Origin: UBA7378 sp049611805
Lineage (GTDB): Bacteria; Pseudomonadota; Alphaproteobacteria; RS24
Assembly: GCA_049611805.1 (NCBI GenBank)
Contig: JBMZAX010000004.1
Coordinates: forward strand, 1-64,000
Length of the DNA: 64,000 bases
Direction of reading: 5' to 3'
In this document: positions 31,139 to 40,356 of the stretch, piece after piece
How the letters are laid out: every line of letters starts with the position of its first letter
Numbering within the stretch: position 1 is the first letter of the stretch
Program-made: the position numbers and the translations under genes
The notes under the pieces: model-generated
Database searches by the model: none
Told to the model about the DNA's origin: nothing
Seen by the model: only the letters and a program-made list of their open reading frames with translations

Positions 31139-32950
31139 TTACCTCGATCTGATGGCGCGCACGCCAAAGATTGCGGCGATGATGAGGGCCAGCAAAGTGC
31201 CCAGCGCATAAGGCAGAAGGAAGCCCAAAAGACTGCGCGCAAAGCCCAAGGCAACTTGTTGCGATGGGTTATAGTCGGCCCCCAATTCGGCAATGCCAAC
31301 CTCGCTTGCATAGGCTGCATAGTCTTGCTTCAGTTCGGCGAAAATTTCCGGATAGTCTTTCTGCACGTCACGGGTTTCACCAATGTCGTTGGCGAGATTG
31401 TAAAGATGCCATTGCCCGTCGCCGGAAGGCGGAGGCATTTTTTGCAGTTTCCAGTCACCCTTGTAAAGTGCCGCATTGGTGGCGACTTCGATGCCGACGG
31501 GATCTTCTGCGCTGTAAACTTCTGCGGCTTTGCCCGACAAAACCGGCACAAGGCTGCGGCCTCTTATCGGCACGGCCTCATTGGGGGCGGAAGCTGCGGG
31601 CAGTCCGGCCAGATCCAGAACCGTCGGAACAATATCAAAAACATGCGCGCGCGCAGGCTCAAAGCTTCTGTTTTTGTTTCCTTTATTCTCAATGCCGGGG
31701 CCCGCAATTATCATCGGAACGCGGTGGCCGCCTTCGGTGGCATGGAATTTATAGCGGGCAAAGGGCACGGCCGCCGCGGTCGCCCATTCCATGCCAATGG
31801 CTGCCATGCTGTCTTCTTCGCCGAGGGTTTCAGTCTCGCTATTATATCCTTGCCGGTGCAACCAGAAATCGACAAGGGGGTTTTGTCGGCTGACAGCTCC
31901 GGACTCAGGCCCATTGTCGGAGACGATAATGACAACCGTATTGTCCAATTGCCCGGCTTTTTCCAAATGTTGAAACAGGCGATTGAGGTGAAAATCCATT
32001 GCCTCAATCATGCCGGCATTGGCTTGCATGGCGCGGGCGTAAAAGGCGCGCTCCGCATCGCTCAGCGTGTTCCATTGGCGCGCATTTTGCGGCTGTGGCG
32101 GCAGTGTGGCATCGGCCGGAATTAGGCCCAGCGCCTTGCCTTTGGCCATGCGCTCAAGGCGCAGCGCATGCCAGCCCCCGTCAAATCGCCCATTGTAATT
32201 TTCAATGAAACGGCGCGGTGCCTGCACCGGAATGTGAACCGCCTGAAACGCCAAATAGCCGAAAAAGGGCCGGTCATTTTCGCCGCTGTCGATATAGTCG
32301 ATCATGCGGTCGACAAACAGTTTTGACGAATAATCACGATTGGGGCGTTCGATCGGCCTGTCATCTTCGAACCATTGAATGGTGTCGTAAATCGGCAGGT
32401 AAGAGCGGGTGGCCCAATTATCGGCGCCGGTTGCGTCAAAAATCAGCGACCGGTCAAAGCCGTGTTTGCGCGGTAAATTTTTGCCGACATCACCAATATG
32501 CCATTTGCCGACCGCATAGGTCTGATAGCCTGCCGCCCCAAGACGGTCGGCGAGGGTCAGCGTGCCGTCGGGAAATTCCATTGAATAGGCCGGGTTTTCG
32601 CGCATGTCCGGCGGCAGGGTTTCGGGTATCATGGACATGCCAACTTCGTGATTGTCAGCACCCGTCAGCAGCATGGCGCGCGACGGCCCGCATTGGGGCG
32701 AGGTATAATAGCGCGACATTTTTATGCCGCGCGCGGCAATTGCGTCAATGGCCGGCGTGGCGGCTTCTCCGCCATAGGCGCCAAAGTCCATATAGCCGAC
32801 ATCATCGGCCATAATAATCAGCACATTTGGGCGTTGGGCTTCAGCCGTTACATTTGCCTGTGCGTTTGCGCCCGCACCGGGCCAGCCGAAACCGACGAGA
32901 AAAACAGTAAGGAAACAAAATGAGGGGAATGAGGGGAAGTTTCTTTGCAT
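31139..32950 (-). CDS. Membrane-anchored arylsulfatase
   Basis: 603 residues from ATG 32950. A signal peptide (to about residue 30) is followed by the sulfatase N-terminus RPNVLIIMADDVGYMDFGAY with the paired metal-binding Asp. The formylglycine motif is SPQCGPSRAMLLTG, with Cys87 as the modified residue, so this is a Cys-type sulfatase. A C-terminal hydrophobic helix (FLLPYALGTLLALIIAAIFG) and a basic tail anchor it in the membrane. It hydrolyses sulfate esters in the periplasm. No sulfatase-modifying enzyme is encoded in the window. A perfect palindrome overlaps its likely promoter. Confidence 0.9.
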   Translation of the reverse strand: MQRNFPSFPSFCFLTVFLVGFGWPGAGANAQANVTAEAQRPNVLIIMADDVGYMDFGAYGGEAATPAIDAIAARGIKMSRYYTSPQCGPSRAMLLTGADNHEVGMSMIPETLPPDMRENPAYSMEFPDGTLTLADRLGAAGYQTYAVGKWHIGDVGKNLPRKHGFDRSLIFDATGADNWATRSYLPIYDTIQWFEDDRPIERPNRDYSSKLFVDRMIDYIDSGENDRPFFGYLAFQAVHIPVQAPRRFIENYNGRFDGGWHALRLERMAKGKALGLIPADATLPPQPQNARQWNTLSDAERAFYARAMQANAGMIEAMDFHLNRLFQHLEKAGQLDNTVVIIVSDNGPESGAVSRQNPLVDFWLHRQGYNSETETLGEEDSMAAIGMEWATAAAVPFARYKFHATEGGHRVPMIIAGPGIENKGNKNRSFEPARAHVFDIVPTVLDLAGLPAASAPNEAVPIRGRSLVPVLSGKAAEVYSAEDPVGIEVATNAALYKGDWKLQKMPPPSGDGQWHLYNLANDIGETRDVQKDYPEIFAELKQDYAAYASEVGIAELGADYNPSQQVALGFARSLLGFLLPYALGTLLALIIAAIFGVRAIRSR

Positions 32951-32994
32951 GGGCACCCGGATTGAAATTTAATCGTCGCCCATTCTTGTATGTA

Positions 32995-33013
32995 TTGACA
33001 TAATTTATGTCAA
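32995..33013 (-). promoter_or_regulatory. Perfect palindromic operator at the sulfatase promoter
   Basis: TTGACATAA-T-TTATGTCAA is a 9-bp perfect inverted repeat with a single central base, 45-63 bp upstream of the sulfatase ATG. On the minus strand its outer TTGACA serves as a good -35 box, with TACAAG 17 bp further on. A repressor dimer bound here would block RNA polymerase. Confidence 0.68.
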
Positions 33014-33088
33014 CAAATCCGACCCCGAAAGCTGCGGACGCTTATCTTCCTTTGCCGGATGCCCCTCATTTTCATTCATTAAGCGCAA

Positions 33089-33460
33089 TCAGTCAGCCAG
33101 TTGACGCCCGTAAGTGATCCAGACAGCGGCAACCACCACTTCAAACGCCACCGCGTTCCAAATGGTCGGGGCATCATGCACCACGCCGGAAAACACGCGC
33201 AAAACAGCCGCCGTGCCAATCAGGAAGGCGGCGGCGAAAAGAAACTCAGGCCGCTTTTTCCAAACACCATAAGCCGCAAAACCGCCCATGCCGAAAAAGA
33301 AAGCGCCGACATCGCCGATGAGCGAATTGCGTCCGGGGCCTTCCATAAAAATCATTTGCAGAGATTCGGCGGCACCGGCCGGTTCGAACACCCAACGCAA
33401 TGCAATAACCAAAAGAAGGGCGCTGAAAGCGCCGGACAGAATTTGCAGTGTTTTTTCCAT
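33089..33460 (-). CDS. Four-helix membrane protein (DUF4345-like)
   Basis: 123 residues with four hydrophobic helices and short loops, preceded by the strong ribosome site AAGGAGG. The GPGRNSLIGDVGAFFFGMGG segment between helices 1 and 2 is the most distinctive part. The layout resembles DUF4345-type inner-membrane proteins, whose function is unknown. It stands alone between the sulfatase and a divergent hydrolase. Confidence 0.65.
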   Translation of the reverse strand: MEKTLQILSGAFSALLLVIALRWVFEPAGAAESLQMIFMEGPGRNSLIGDVGAFFFGMGGFAAYGVWKKRPEFLFAAAFLIGTAAVLRVFSGVVHDAPTIWNAVAFEVVVAAVWITYGRQLAD

Positions 33461-33691
33461 GATTTCCTCCTTCGAAATTTACCAGAGAGTGGCTTTATAA
33501 ATGCGCGCGCGCAAGCGGTTTTTGCGCGAAAATTTGCCTAATGCAGGCTGTCAAATTCGCCTTGGCCGGAACTTGGAGGCCGAACTTGGAAGGCAGAAGG
33601 CGTATCACGCCGATGCCGACAAAAAGCTCAAGTTTTTACTGGACACCACACCCCACGGTTTTAGGCTCATGGAAATAAAGGGGAGGGCAAA

Positions 33692-34495
33692 ATGGCGTTA
33701 ATCGACGTAAACGGAACACAGATACATTATCTCGACGAGGGGCCGCGCGACGCGCCGGCAATCGTTTTCAGCAACTCCATGTTTTTTGATGTGACCATGT
33801 TCGAAAAACAGGCCGCGGCTTTCGCCGATAATTATCGCATTGTGCGCTATGACCATCGCGGGCAGGGCGGCAGTGCCAAAGAGCCGCGCGACAGGCTGGA
33901 TATGGATATGCTGGCCGACGATGCGGCGGCTCTCATCGAAGCGCTGGGCTTGCAAAAATGCTGTTTTGTCGGCAATTCGATGGGCGGCTTTATCGGCTTG
34001 CGACTGGCGGCGCGCCGGCCCGACCTGATTGCCTCGGCGGTGATTATGGGCTCATCGGCCGATGCCGAGGTGAGCGTTGAGGCCATGGATGCGGTGACGC
34101 AAGCTATTGAACAAAACGGCGTCGCACCGGTTGTGGAAGATGTTTTGTATTTCATGCTGGGCGACACAACGCTGACCAGCCCGGAGCGCGCGCCGATCAA
34201 ACAGCGCGTCACAAAAATGCTTGAAAGCCGAACGCCGGATTATGCCAATTCGGTCTGGAACATTGCCCACAGAAAATCCGTGACCGACGAGCTGGCAAAA
34301 ATCAACGTGCCGGTTCTGGTGGTCGCGGGCGATGAAGACCACACCTATCCGCCCGACCATTCGCAGCGCATTGTCGATGGCATTGCCGGCGCAAAATATG
34401 AGCTGATGACCCAAACGGGCCATGTGCATGCCGTGGAACGCCCCGATGCGGTGAACGCGCTGTTGAAAACACATCTCGCCGATATCGGTTTTTAA
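33692..34495 (+). CDS. Alpha/beta hydrolase (3-oxoadipate enol-lactonase-like)
   Basis: 267 residues. The nucleophile elbow GNSMGG places Ser96 as catalytic residue; the acid is in VAGDEDHTYPPDHS and the His in TGHVHAVERPD. Overall length and spacing match PcaD-type enol-lactonases, but no other protocatechuate genes are nearby, so it could equally be another carboxylesterase. GGGAGG precedes the ATG. First gene of a short plus-strand run with an acetyltransferase and a small membrane protein. Confidence 0.83.
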   Translation: MALIDVNGTQIHYLDEGPRDAPAIVFSNSMFFDVTMFEKQAAAFADNYRIVRYDHRGQGGSAKEPRDRLDMDMLADDAAALIEALGLQKCCFVGNSMGGFIGLRLAARRPDLIASAVIMGSSADAEVSVEAMDAVTQAIEQNGVAPVVEDVLYFMLGDTTLTSPERAPIKQRVTKMLESRTPDYANSVWNIAHRKSVTDELAKINVPVLVVAGDEDHTYPPDHSQRIVDGIAGAKYELMTQTGHVHAVERPDAVNALLKTHLADIGF

Positions 34496-34507
34496 CGCCG
34501 CGCCCCC

Positions 34508-35089
34508 ATGATTGCCCCGACAGCGCGCCTGAATTTTGAACCGATTGCGTGGCACCACGCGCCACTTTTTCATCGCCTGAATGCCGACCCGCAAGCGATG
34601 CGCTATTTTCCGGCCGTGCTGAGCGTAGAGGAAACGGATGTGTTTATTGCGCGTATCATCGACCATCGCGCGCGCCACGGGTTCGGGCTAGAGGCCGCGT
34701 TTTTGTCGGCAAAGGGCGCATTTGCCGGTTTTATCGGGCTGTTGCGCGCCGAGTTTGACGCGCCGTTTACGCCGGCTGTTGAAATTGGCTGGCGTCTGGC
34801 GCCGGAATTTTGGGGGCAGGGGCTGGCCCCCGAAGGTGCACGCGCGGCGCTGGCATGCGGGTTTGATGAATTGCGGCTTGGCGAGATTGTGTCTTTCACG
34901 GCACGCGCGAACGCGGCTTCTATGCGCGTTATGGAAAAAATCGGCATGCACCATGACCCGCAGGACGATTTCGACCACCCCGCTTTGGCTGATGACGAGC
35001 GCTTGCGCGCCCATGTGCTTTACCGCATAACGGCCCAAGAATTTCACGCGAAGGAGCCACTTACAGGAGCGCAGGATGAGCACGATTGA
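34508..35089 (+). CDS. GNAT-family N-acetyltransferase (RimJ/RimL-like)
   Basis: 193 residues with the GNAT fold. It starts ARLNFEPIAWHHAPLFHRLN, has a central VEIGWRLAPEFWGQGLAPEG in which the Q-G-x-A/G acetyl-CoA loop follows beta4, and ends with ARANAASMRVMEKIGMHHDP, typical of the RimJ subfamily that modifies protein N-termini or small molecules. Substrate unknown. It overlaps the next gene by 14 bp. Confidence 0.85.
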   Translation: MIAPTARLNFEPIAWHHAPLFHRLNADPQAMRYFPAVLSVEETDVFIARIIDHRARHGFGLEAAFLSAKGAFAGFIGLLRAEFDAPFTPAVEIGWRLAPEFWGQGLAPEGARAALACGFDELRLGEIVSFTARANAASMRVMEKIGMHHDPQDDFDHPALADDERLRAHVLYRITAQEFHAKEPLTGAQDEHD

Positions 35090-35303
35090 ACGCATTAAAT
35101 GGGCCAGCACATTTTGCGTGCTGAGCGGCATATTACTGACCAATTTGAACATATATCCCCTGAACATTGCGCTGCACGGCACGGGCGCGATTGGTTGGAC
35201 GGTGGCGGGGTATTTGGCAAAAGACCGCGCTATTTTGACGAATTTCGGCCTGCAATTGCCGCTGTTCACGCTGGGTATTTCGAAACTGGCCTTCGGGTTT
35301 TGA
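35076..35303 (+). CDS. Small two-helix membrane protein, unknown
   Basis: 75 residues with two or three hydrophobic stretches (about 10-28, 32-45, 55-70). Preceded by AGGAG within the end of the acetyltransferase gene, so translation is likely coupled. The loop NLNIYPLNIALHGTGAIGW is the most characteristic segment. No functional assignment. Confidence 0.65.
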   Translation: MSTIERIKWASTFCVLSGILLTNLNIYPLNIALHGTGAIGWTVAGYLAKDRAILTNFGLQLPLFTLGISKLAFGF

Positions 35304-35380
35304 GCCGAGCGGGCAAAAGCGCCGCCCGGTTGACACGCGCGCAATCATGGCTAATTTGGCAAAAAATTATCAGGTGAAAC

Positions 35381-36043
35381 ATGACCGACATCAAGCCTTT
35401 CCCGCCCGCTTTGAGCCAAGCCTATCACGCCTGGAAGCAAAACAGTTTTCCCGCGCAGGAAGGCGCATTCACAACGCTGGCGCGCGACGGGCAGGCGCCC
35501 GATTTCATGGTGATTTCCTGCTGTGACAGCCGCGTGCTGCCGACGGATATTTTCGGCGCGGGGGCGGGCGATATGTTCGTGCATCGCAATATTGCGAATT
35601 TCGTGCCGCCCTATGCGGCGCCGTCCGGTGACAATGTGGGCGACGCGCATGGCACATCGGCGGCGCTTGAATATGGCGTGTGTGCGCTGAAAGTTGCTCA
35701 TGTGCTGGTGCTGGGGCACACGCAATGCGGCGGTGTGCAGGGCTGCCATGATATGTGCAAGGCCGGAAAAACCGGGCCGGAATTTGACCTGCCGCTGGTC
35801 GGTGCGTGGCTTGAGCTGATGCGGCCCGTTTATGACCGGATGGCGGCGCAGCACGAGACGATTGATCTGGACGAGATGGGGCGGCGCAGCGTTGTTCACG
35901 CGCTCAATAATTTGCTGACATTTCCATTTATCGCCCAGGCGGTGGCGGCCGGCACATTGGCGTTGCACGGCGCGTGGCATGATTTCGGCACCGGCACATT
36001 GCTGGCCTATAATCCGGATACGGACAGTTTCGAAAAAGCCTGA
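35381..36043 (+). CDS. Beta-class carbonic anhydrase
   Basis: 220 residues. Zinc ligands are Cys47 and Asp49/Arg51 dyad (SCCDSR) with His113 and Cys116 (GHTQCGG), the beta-class signature. Other family segments are DMFVHRNIANFVPP and AALEYGVCALKVAHVLVLGH. It interconverts CO2 and bicarbonate in the cytoplasm. Supplying bicarbonate to the three biotin-dependent carboxylase genes downstream is a plausible role, though housekeeping use is equally possible. AGGTGA lies just before the ATG. Confidence 0.93.
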   Translation: MTDIKPFPPALSQAYHAWKQNSFPAQEGAFTTLARDGQAPDFMVISCCDSRVLPTDIFGAGAGDMFVHRNIANFVPPYAAPSGDNVGDAHGTSAALEYGVCALKVAHVLVLGHTQCGGVQGCHDMCKAGKTGPEFDLPLVGAWLELMRPVYDRMAAQHETIDLDEMGRRSVVHALNNLLTFPFIAQAVAAGTLALHGAWHDFGTGTLLAYNPDTDSFEKA

Positions 36044-36094
36044 GTTGGCGCGAAAAATGTGTGACAAAAATACAACAATGTGACTGACGGTGTT

Positions 36095-36988
36095 TTACCC
36101 TGAAGCGGGCCAAAGCCAAGCCGCACCGCGCACGCCACTGGCATCGCCATGCTTGTTCGCCACGAGGCGGGTATTGATGACATCGGAGAAAATATACCCC
36201 GCCCAAAGCTCCGGCACGCGGGTATAAAGCGAATCAATGTTCGATAACCCGCCGCCCAGCACAATCACATCCGGGTCGACAAGATTGATAACCGCGCCCA
36301 GCGCGCGCGCAAGGCGGTCGGCGAGGCGTTCAATGCTGGCTTTAGCTTCCGGTGTTTCTTGCGCGGCAATCTCAATGGCGGTGAGCTTCCGGCCGGTGGT
36401 TTCATAATGGTCGCGGGCAAAGCCGGTGCCCGAAAGCCAAACCTCATTACAGCCATTGCGCCCGCAATAGCATGGCGGGCCCGGCACTTCATCGGCGCGC
36501 GGTGCGGCCAGCGGGTTATGCCCCCATTCGCCGCCAATGCCGTTTGCGCCGACCTGCAATTTGCCGTCAATGACCAGACCGCCGCCACACCCTGTGCCCA
36601 TAATGACGCCGAAAACCGCATGCGCGCCCGCGCCCGCGCCGTCATGGGCTTCCGACAGGGCAAAGCAATTGGCGTCATTGGCAAGGCGCACCTCGCGCCC
36701 CAGCCGGTTTTGCATGTCTTCGCGAAACGGCTTTCCGATAAGGCTTTGGGTGTTTGAATTGCGGATTTTGCCGGTTTTGGGCGACAGCGAGCCGGGCATG
36801 CCAATGCCGATATTGACCGCGCTTCGGGCATGGGCGTCGGCGGCATTTATTAGATTTTCGAGCGTGTCCAAAATCGCGTCATAATTCTCGGCGGGCGTGG
36901 CTTCGCGTGCGCGCCAGACAATCTCGCCATTATCATCCAGTATGACGGCCTCGGTTTTCGTGCCGCCCAGATCAATTCCGCAACGCAT
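36095..36988 (-). CDS. ROK-family sugar kinase
   Basis: 297 residues from ATG 36988 (GGAAAGAG upstream; the longer frame has no ribosome site). The phosphate-binding N-terminus MRCGIDLGGTKTEAVIL is followed by MGTGCGGGLVIDGKLQVGAN. The ROK zinc site is seen as WGHNPL with CYCGRNGCNEVWLSG. N-acetylglucosamine kinase and fructokinase are the most likely activities; the specificity loop does not decide. Divergent from the carboxyltransferase fusion gene. Confidence 0.88.
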   Translation of the reverse strand: MRCGIDLGGTKTEAVILDDNGEIVWRAREATPAENYDAILDTLENLINAADAHARSAVNIGIGMPGSLSPKTGKIRNSNTQSLIGKPFREDMQNRLGREVRLANDANCFALSEAHDGAGAGAHAVFGVIMGTGCGGGLVIDGKLQVGANGIGGEWGHNPLAAPRADEVPGPPCYCGRNGCNEVWLSGTGFARDHYETTGRKLTAIEIAAQETPEAKASIERLADRLARALGAVINLVDPDVIVLGGGLSNIDSLYTRVPELWAGYIFSDVINTRLVANKHGDASGVRGAAWLWPASG

Positions 36989-37060
36989 GTTTCGCTCTTT
37001 CCAACGGGGCGAATTAACTTTGCCGTAGCGCTTCACAATGCGCAATGACTAAGGCACGAT

Positions 37061-38968
37061 ATGCAGCGTTCGGGCTTGCAAGCCGATAACCCATATAAAG
37101 TCGAGACGATGAACGAAAACACAAAAATCAAATCCGAGACCTTAAATGCACCCATGCAGGCGGTGGTGCATCAGCTCAATGTGGCGGTCGGCGATGTCGT
37201 GGCCGCCAATGCCGAATTGGTGGTGCTGGAAGCGATGAAAATGCATCACGGGCTGGCGGCAGTGTCGGGCGGGCGCGTGGTCGAAATTAATGTGGCGCCG
37301 GGCGATGTTGTCGATGCCGGTCAAATATTGGTGCGCCTCGACCCGGTGGCACAGGCCGATGAGGCCCAAGCCGATGACGCGGCAATCGATCTCGATCACA
37401 TGCGCGCCGATTTGGACGAATTGGAAGCGCGCCTTGCCCGCACGCTGGACGCGGCGCGACCGGAAAAAATGAACAAGCGCCACGAAAAGGGGTATCGCTC
37501 GGCGCGCGAGAATGTCGACGATTTGTGCGACCCCGACAGCTTTATCGAATACGGGCAATTGGTGGTTGCCGCCCAGCGTCAACGGCGCGAGCTGGACGAT
37601 CTCATCGACAACACGCCCGCCGACGGCCTGATTGCCGGTTTCGGCTCGATCAATGGGGATGATTTTTCCGAAGACCAAGCGCGCGCCGCGGTGCTGGCCT
37701 ATGACTATACGGTGCTGGCGGGCACGCAAGGGGCGTTCAACCACAAAAAAACCGACCGCGTGCTGGAACTCGCGCAAGACTGGCAGGCACCGATTGTGTT
37801 TTTCACCGAAGGCGGGGGCGGGCGTCCGGGCGACACGGATTTTGCCAAGGTGCAGGGCTCGACGCTGGATGTCATGACCTTTGCCACTTTCGCCAAGGCC
37901 AGCGGCGTGGCACCCCGCATAGCGGTCAATAATGGCTATTGCTTTGCCGGCAATGCGGTGTTGTTCGGCTGCGCCGATGTCACCATTGCGACCAAATCAA
38001 GCTATATCGGCATGGGCGGGCCGGCGATGATCGAGGGCGGCGGGCTCGGCGTGGTGGCCCCGACGGAAGTTGGGCCGTCCGACATACAATTTGCCAATGG
38101 CGTTATCGACCTGCTGGCCGAAGACGAAGCCGACGCCGTGGCGATGACAAAAAAACTGCTCGGATTTTTTCAAGGCCGCGTGAGCGCACACCAATGCGCC
38201 GACCAGCGCTTGCTGCGTCACGTTATTCCCGAAGACCGCAAACGCGCCTATGACATGCGCGAGGCCATCGGGCTCATTGCCGATACGGGCAGCGTGCTGG
38301 AAATGCGCGCGGGCTATGGTGTCGGCATGATTACCGCCTTCCTCCGCGTCGAAGGCCGGCCGTTTGGCCTCATCGCCAATAATCCGGCGCATCTTGGCGG
38401 TGCGATTGATGCCGAGGCGGCGGAAAAAGCCGGGCGTTTTTTGCAATTATGCGATGCGTTTCAGGTGCCAGTTTTGTCGCTGTGCGACACGCCCGGTTTC
38501 ATGGTCGGCCCGGAAGACGAAAAAAATGCCACCGTGCGCCGCGCGTCTTCAATGCTGGTGACGGGGGCCAGCCTGTCGGTGCCGGTGTTTATGATTTGCC
38601 TGCGCAAGGGCTATGGTCTGGGCGCGCAGGCCATGGCGATGGGCAGTTTTCATGTGCCGCAATTTTGCATTGCCTGGCCGACCGGCGAATTTGGCCCAAT
38701 GGGGCTGGAAGGTGCCGTGCGGCTTGGATACAGCAAAGAGCTTGAGCAAGCCGGCCCCGAAGGCAGTGAAAAGCGCGAGGCTTTGTTCAACAAGCTCCTA
38801 TCGGCCATGTATGAAAGCGGCAAGGCGCTCAATGTCGCCATGTATCATGAGATTGACGCGGTGATCGACCCGCGCGACACGCGCAAATGGATTATCAACG
38901 GCGTCCGCGCCATGCCGCCCGGCAAAAAGGGTGGCAAGGGCAAGCGTCCCTTCATTGATACGTGGTAA
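37061..38968 (+). CDS. Biotinyl domain-carboxyltransferase fusion of an acyl-CoA carboxylase
   Basis: 635 residues (AAGG 6 bp before ATG 37061; ATG 37109 is possible). Residues 30-95 are a biotinyl domain with the lysine at about 60 in EAMKMHH. A helical linker follows and then both carboxyltransferase halves: FTEGGGGRPGDTDFAKVQG and CFAGNAVLFGCADVTIATKS in the N half, VPVLSLCDTPGFMVGPEDEK and RKGYGLGAQAMAMGSFHVPQ in the C half. No biotin carboxylase domain is present. Biotinyl domains are usually fused to the carboxylase subunit, not here, so it may borrow carboxylase from the AtuF-like protein at 45.4 kb. Substrate unknown. Confidence 0.87.
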   Translation: MQRSGLQADNPYKVETMNENTKIKSETLNAPMQAVVHQLNVAVGDVVAANAELVVLEAMKMHHGLAAVSGGRVVEINVAPGDVVDAGQILVRLDPVAQADEAQADDAAIDLDHMRADLDELEARLARTLDAARPEKMNKRHEKGYRSARENVDDLCDPDSFIEYGQLVVAAQRQRRELDDLIDNTPADGLIAGFGSINGDDFSEDQARAAVLAYDYTVLAGTQGAFNHKKTDRVLELAQDWQAPIVFFTEGGGGRPGDTDFAKVQGSTLDVMTFATFAKASGVAPRIAVNNGYCFAGNAVLFGCADVTIATKSSYIGMGGPAMIEGGGLGVVAPTEVGPSDIQFANGVIDLLAEDEADAVAMTKKLLGFFQGRVSAHQCADQRLLRHVIPEDRKRAYDMREAIGLIADTGSVLEMRAGYGVGMITAFLRVEGRPFGLIANNPAHLGGAIDAEAAEKAGRFLQLCDAFQVPVLSLCDTPGFMVGPEDEKNATVRRASSMLVTGASLSVPVFMICLRKGYGLGAQAMAMGSFHVPQFCIAWPTGEFGPMGLEGAVRLGYSKELEQAGPEGSEKREALFNKLLSAMYESGKALNVAMYHEIDAVIDPRDTRKWIINGVRAMPPGKKGGKGKRPFIDTW

Positions 38969-38981
38969 TTGATACGTGGTA
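38954..38981 (+). repeat. 14-bp tandem duplication over the stop codon
   Basis: ATTGATACGTGGTA occurs twice without a gap. The first copy contains the last codons and start of the TAA stop of the carboxyltransferase gene, so the duplication leaves the protein unchanged. Confidence 0.92.
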
Positions 38982-38988
38982 ACAGGCG

Positions 38989-40200
38989 TCAGCCGCAGGC
39001 CACGCTGCCTTCGGCAATGAGCGCGTCAATCTCTTCGCCGCTATAGCCAAGCGTTTCCAGAATGGTGCGGCTGTGTTCGCCCAAGGCCGGTGAGGGATCG
39101 GTTTGCGAGGCGTTTTTGCCTTCAAATTTGACCGGTGGCCGCGGCACTGTCAGCGCGCCGTGCAGGGGCGTCTCATAAGTCTCAAGCGCCTCAATCGCTT
39201 CAATTTGCGGATGCGATTTGAGGTCGTCGCGCGCAATGCATGGCGCACACGGCACATCGGCCGCCGTCAAAATTTCCAATGCTTCGGCCACGGAATGGTC
39301 GGTGCGCGGTTCTTTCAAAACTTCCATAACGTGATCCATATGCATCAGTCGCCCGCCCATGGAATTGAAGCGCGGGTCTTCCAGAAGTTCGGGATAACCC
39401 AGCATTGGCAGGATTGCGTTCCAGTGATGGTCTTGTAGCGGTGCCAGAGCGATTGAGCCGTCACGCAAATCAAGTGTCTGGTAATAGTCGGACATAGGCG
39501 GCATGTCGACAACACCGTCCTTGTCTTCAATGGTTTTATGCATCATGCCATCGGGCCACATAAAAGCGAGGCTCGATTGCAACATGGAAATGTCAATATG
39601 TTGCCCCTTGCCGGTGGAGGCGCGCGCCAGCAATGCGGCCGTCGTGGCCTGCGCCACCGTATAGGCCGTAATTTTGTCGCATATCAGCGTATTGATATAT
39701 TTCATTTCACTGTCACGACCTTGCATGGATGTGATGCCCGACAGACCCTGAATGACATGGTCGTATGCCGCGTTGGCCGACATCGGCCCGGTGGTGCCAA
39801 AGCCCGACACGCCGAGATATATCAGCCGCTCATTGGCACCGCGCAATGTCTCTGAACCCAACCCCAGCTTGTCCATCACACCGGGGCGGTAATTATGCAG
39901 CAGCACATCGGCATCGGCGGCGAGGCGCATTACGGCATCGCGTCCGGTTTGCGTTTTCAAATCAATCGCCAGCGAGCGTTTGCCGCGATTGCAATTGTGA
40001 AAAAACGCCGACACGCCGTTTTTCTGGGTGCCGATCAGACGCCCCGGATCGCCAATGACGGGCGGCTCGACCTTGATGACCTCCGCACCTTGCGCGCTCA
40101 GCATCATGGCGGCCACCGCGCAGGTAATCATGGTTGACAATTCGATGATTTTAACGCCGGCGAGCGGCTGTTGCGCGCTCGGTTGTGCCGATACAGTCAT
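38989..40200 (-). CDS. Family III CoA-transferase (CaiB/BaiF type)
   Basis: 403 residues. The N-terminus LAGVKIIELSTMITCAVAAM and VIKVEPPVIGDPGRLIGTQK, then FFHNCNRGKRSLAIDLKTQT and LLHNYRPGVMDKLGLG, are the class III CoA-transferase pattern. These enzymes pass CoA between carboxylic acids through an aspartyl anhydride. Convergent with the fusion carboxyltransferase and 156 bp from the TetR regulator on the same strand. Likely activates a branched or dicarboxylic acid for the surrounding pathway; exact substrate unknown. Confidence 0.9.
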   Translation of the reverse strand: MTVSAQPSAQQPLAGVKIIELSTMITCAVAAMMLSAQGAEVIKVEPPVIGDPGRLIGTQKNGVSAFFHNCNRGKRSLAIDLKTQTGRDAVMRLAADADVLLHNYRPGVMDKLGLGSETLRGANERLIYLGVSGFGTTGPMSANAAYDHVIQGLSGITSMQGRDSEMKYINTLICDKITAYTVAQATTAALLARASTGKGQHIDISMLQSSLAFMWPDGMMHKTIEDKDGVVDMPPMSDYYQTLDLRDGSIALAPLQDHHWNAILPMLGYPELLEDPRFNSMGGRLMHMDHVMEVLKEPRTDHSVAEALEILTAADVPCAPCIARDDLKSHPQIEAIEALETYETPLHGALTVPRPPVKFEGKNASQTDPSPALGEHSRTILETLGYSGEEIDALIAEGSVACG

Positions 40201-40356
40201 GGCTTACCCCCCTTACACCAGGGCAAAAGGCTACAACCCCGTTTGTCGCACTGTCAAATCGCGCATGATCTCTTGCGCGCCGCCGCCCGGCGCGGTGAAG
40301 CACAATGCGCGGCCCTTCAAGGCCGGACAGCAATTCCGGCACAACGCTTTTCCGTT

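Noticed and set aside
31124..32125. 333-codon plus-strand frame antisense to the sulfatase
   Set aside because: The minus strand encodes a clear arylsulfatase with signal peptide, active site and anchor; the antisense frame has no motif or ribosome site.
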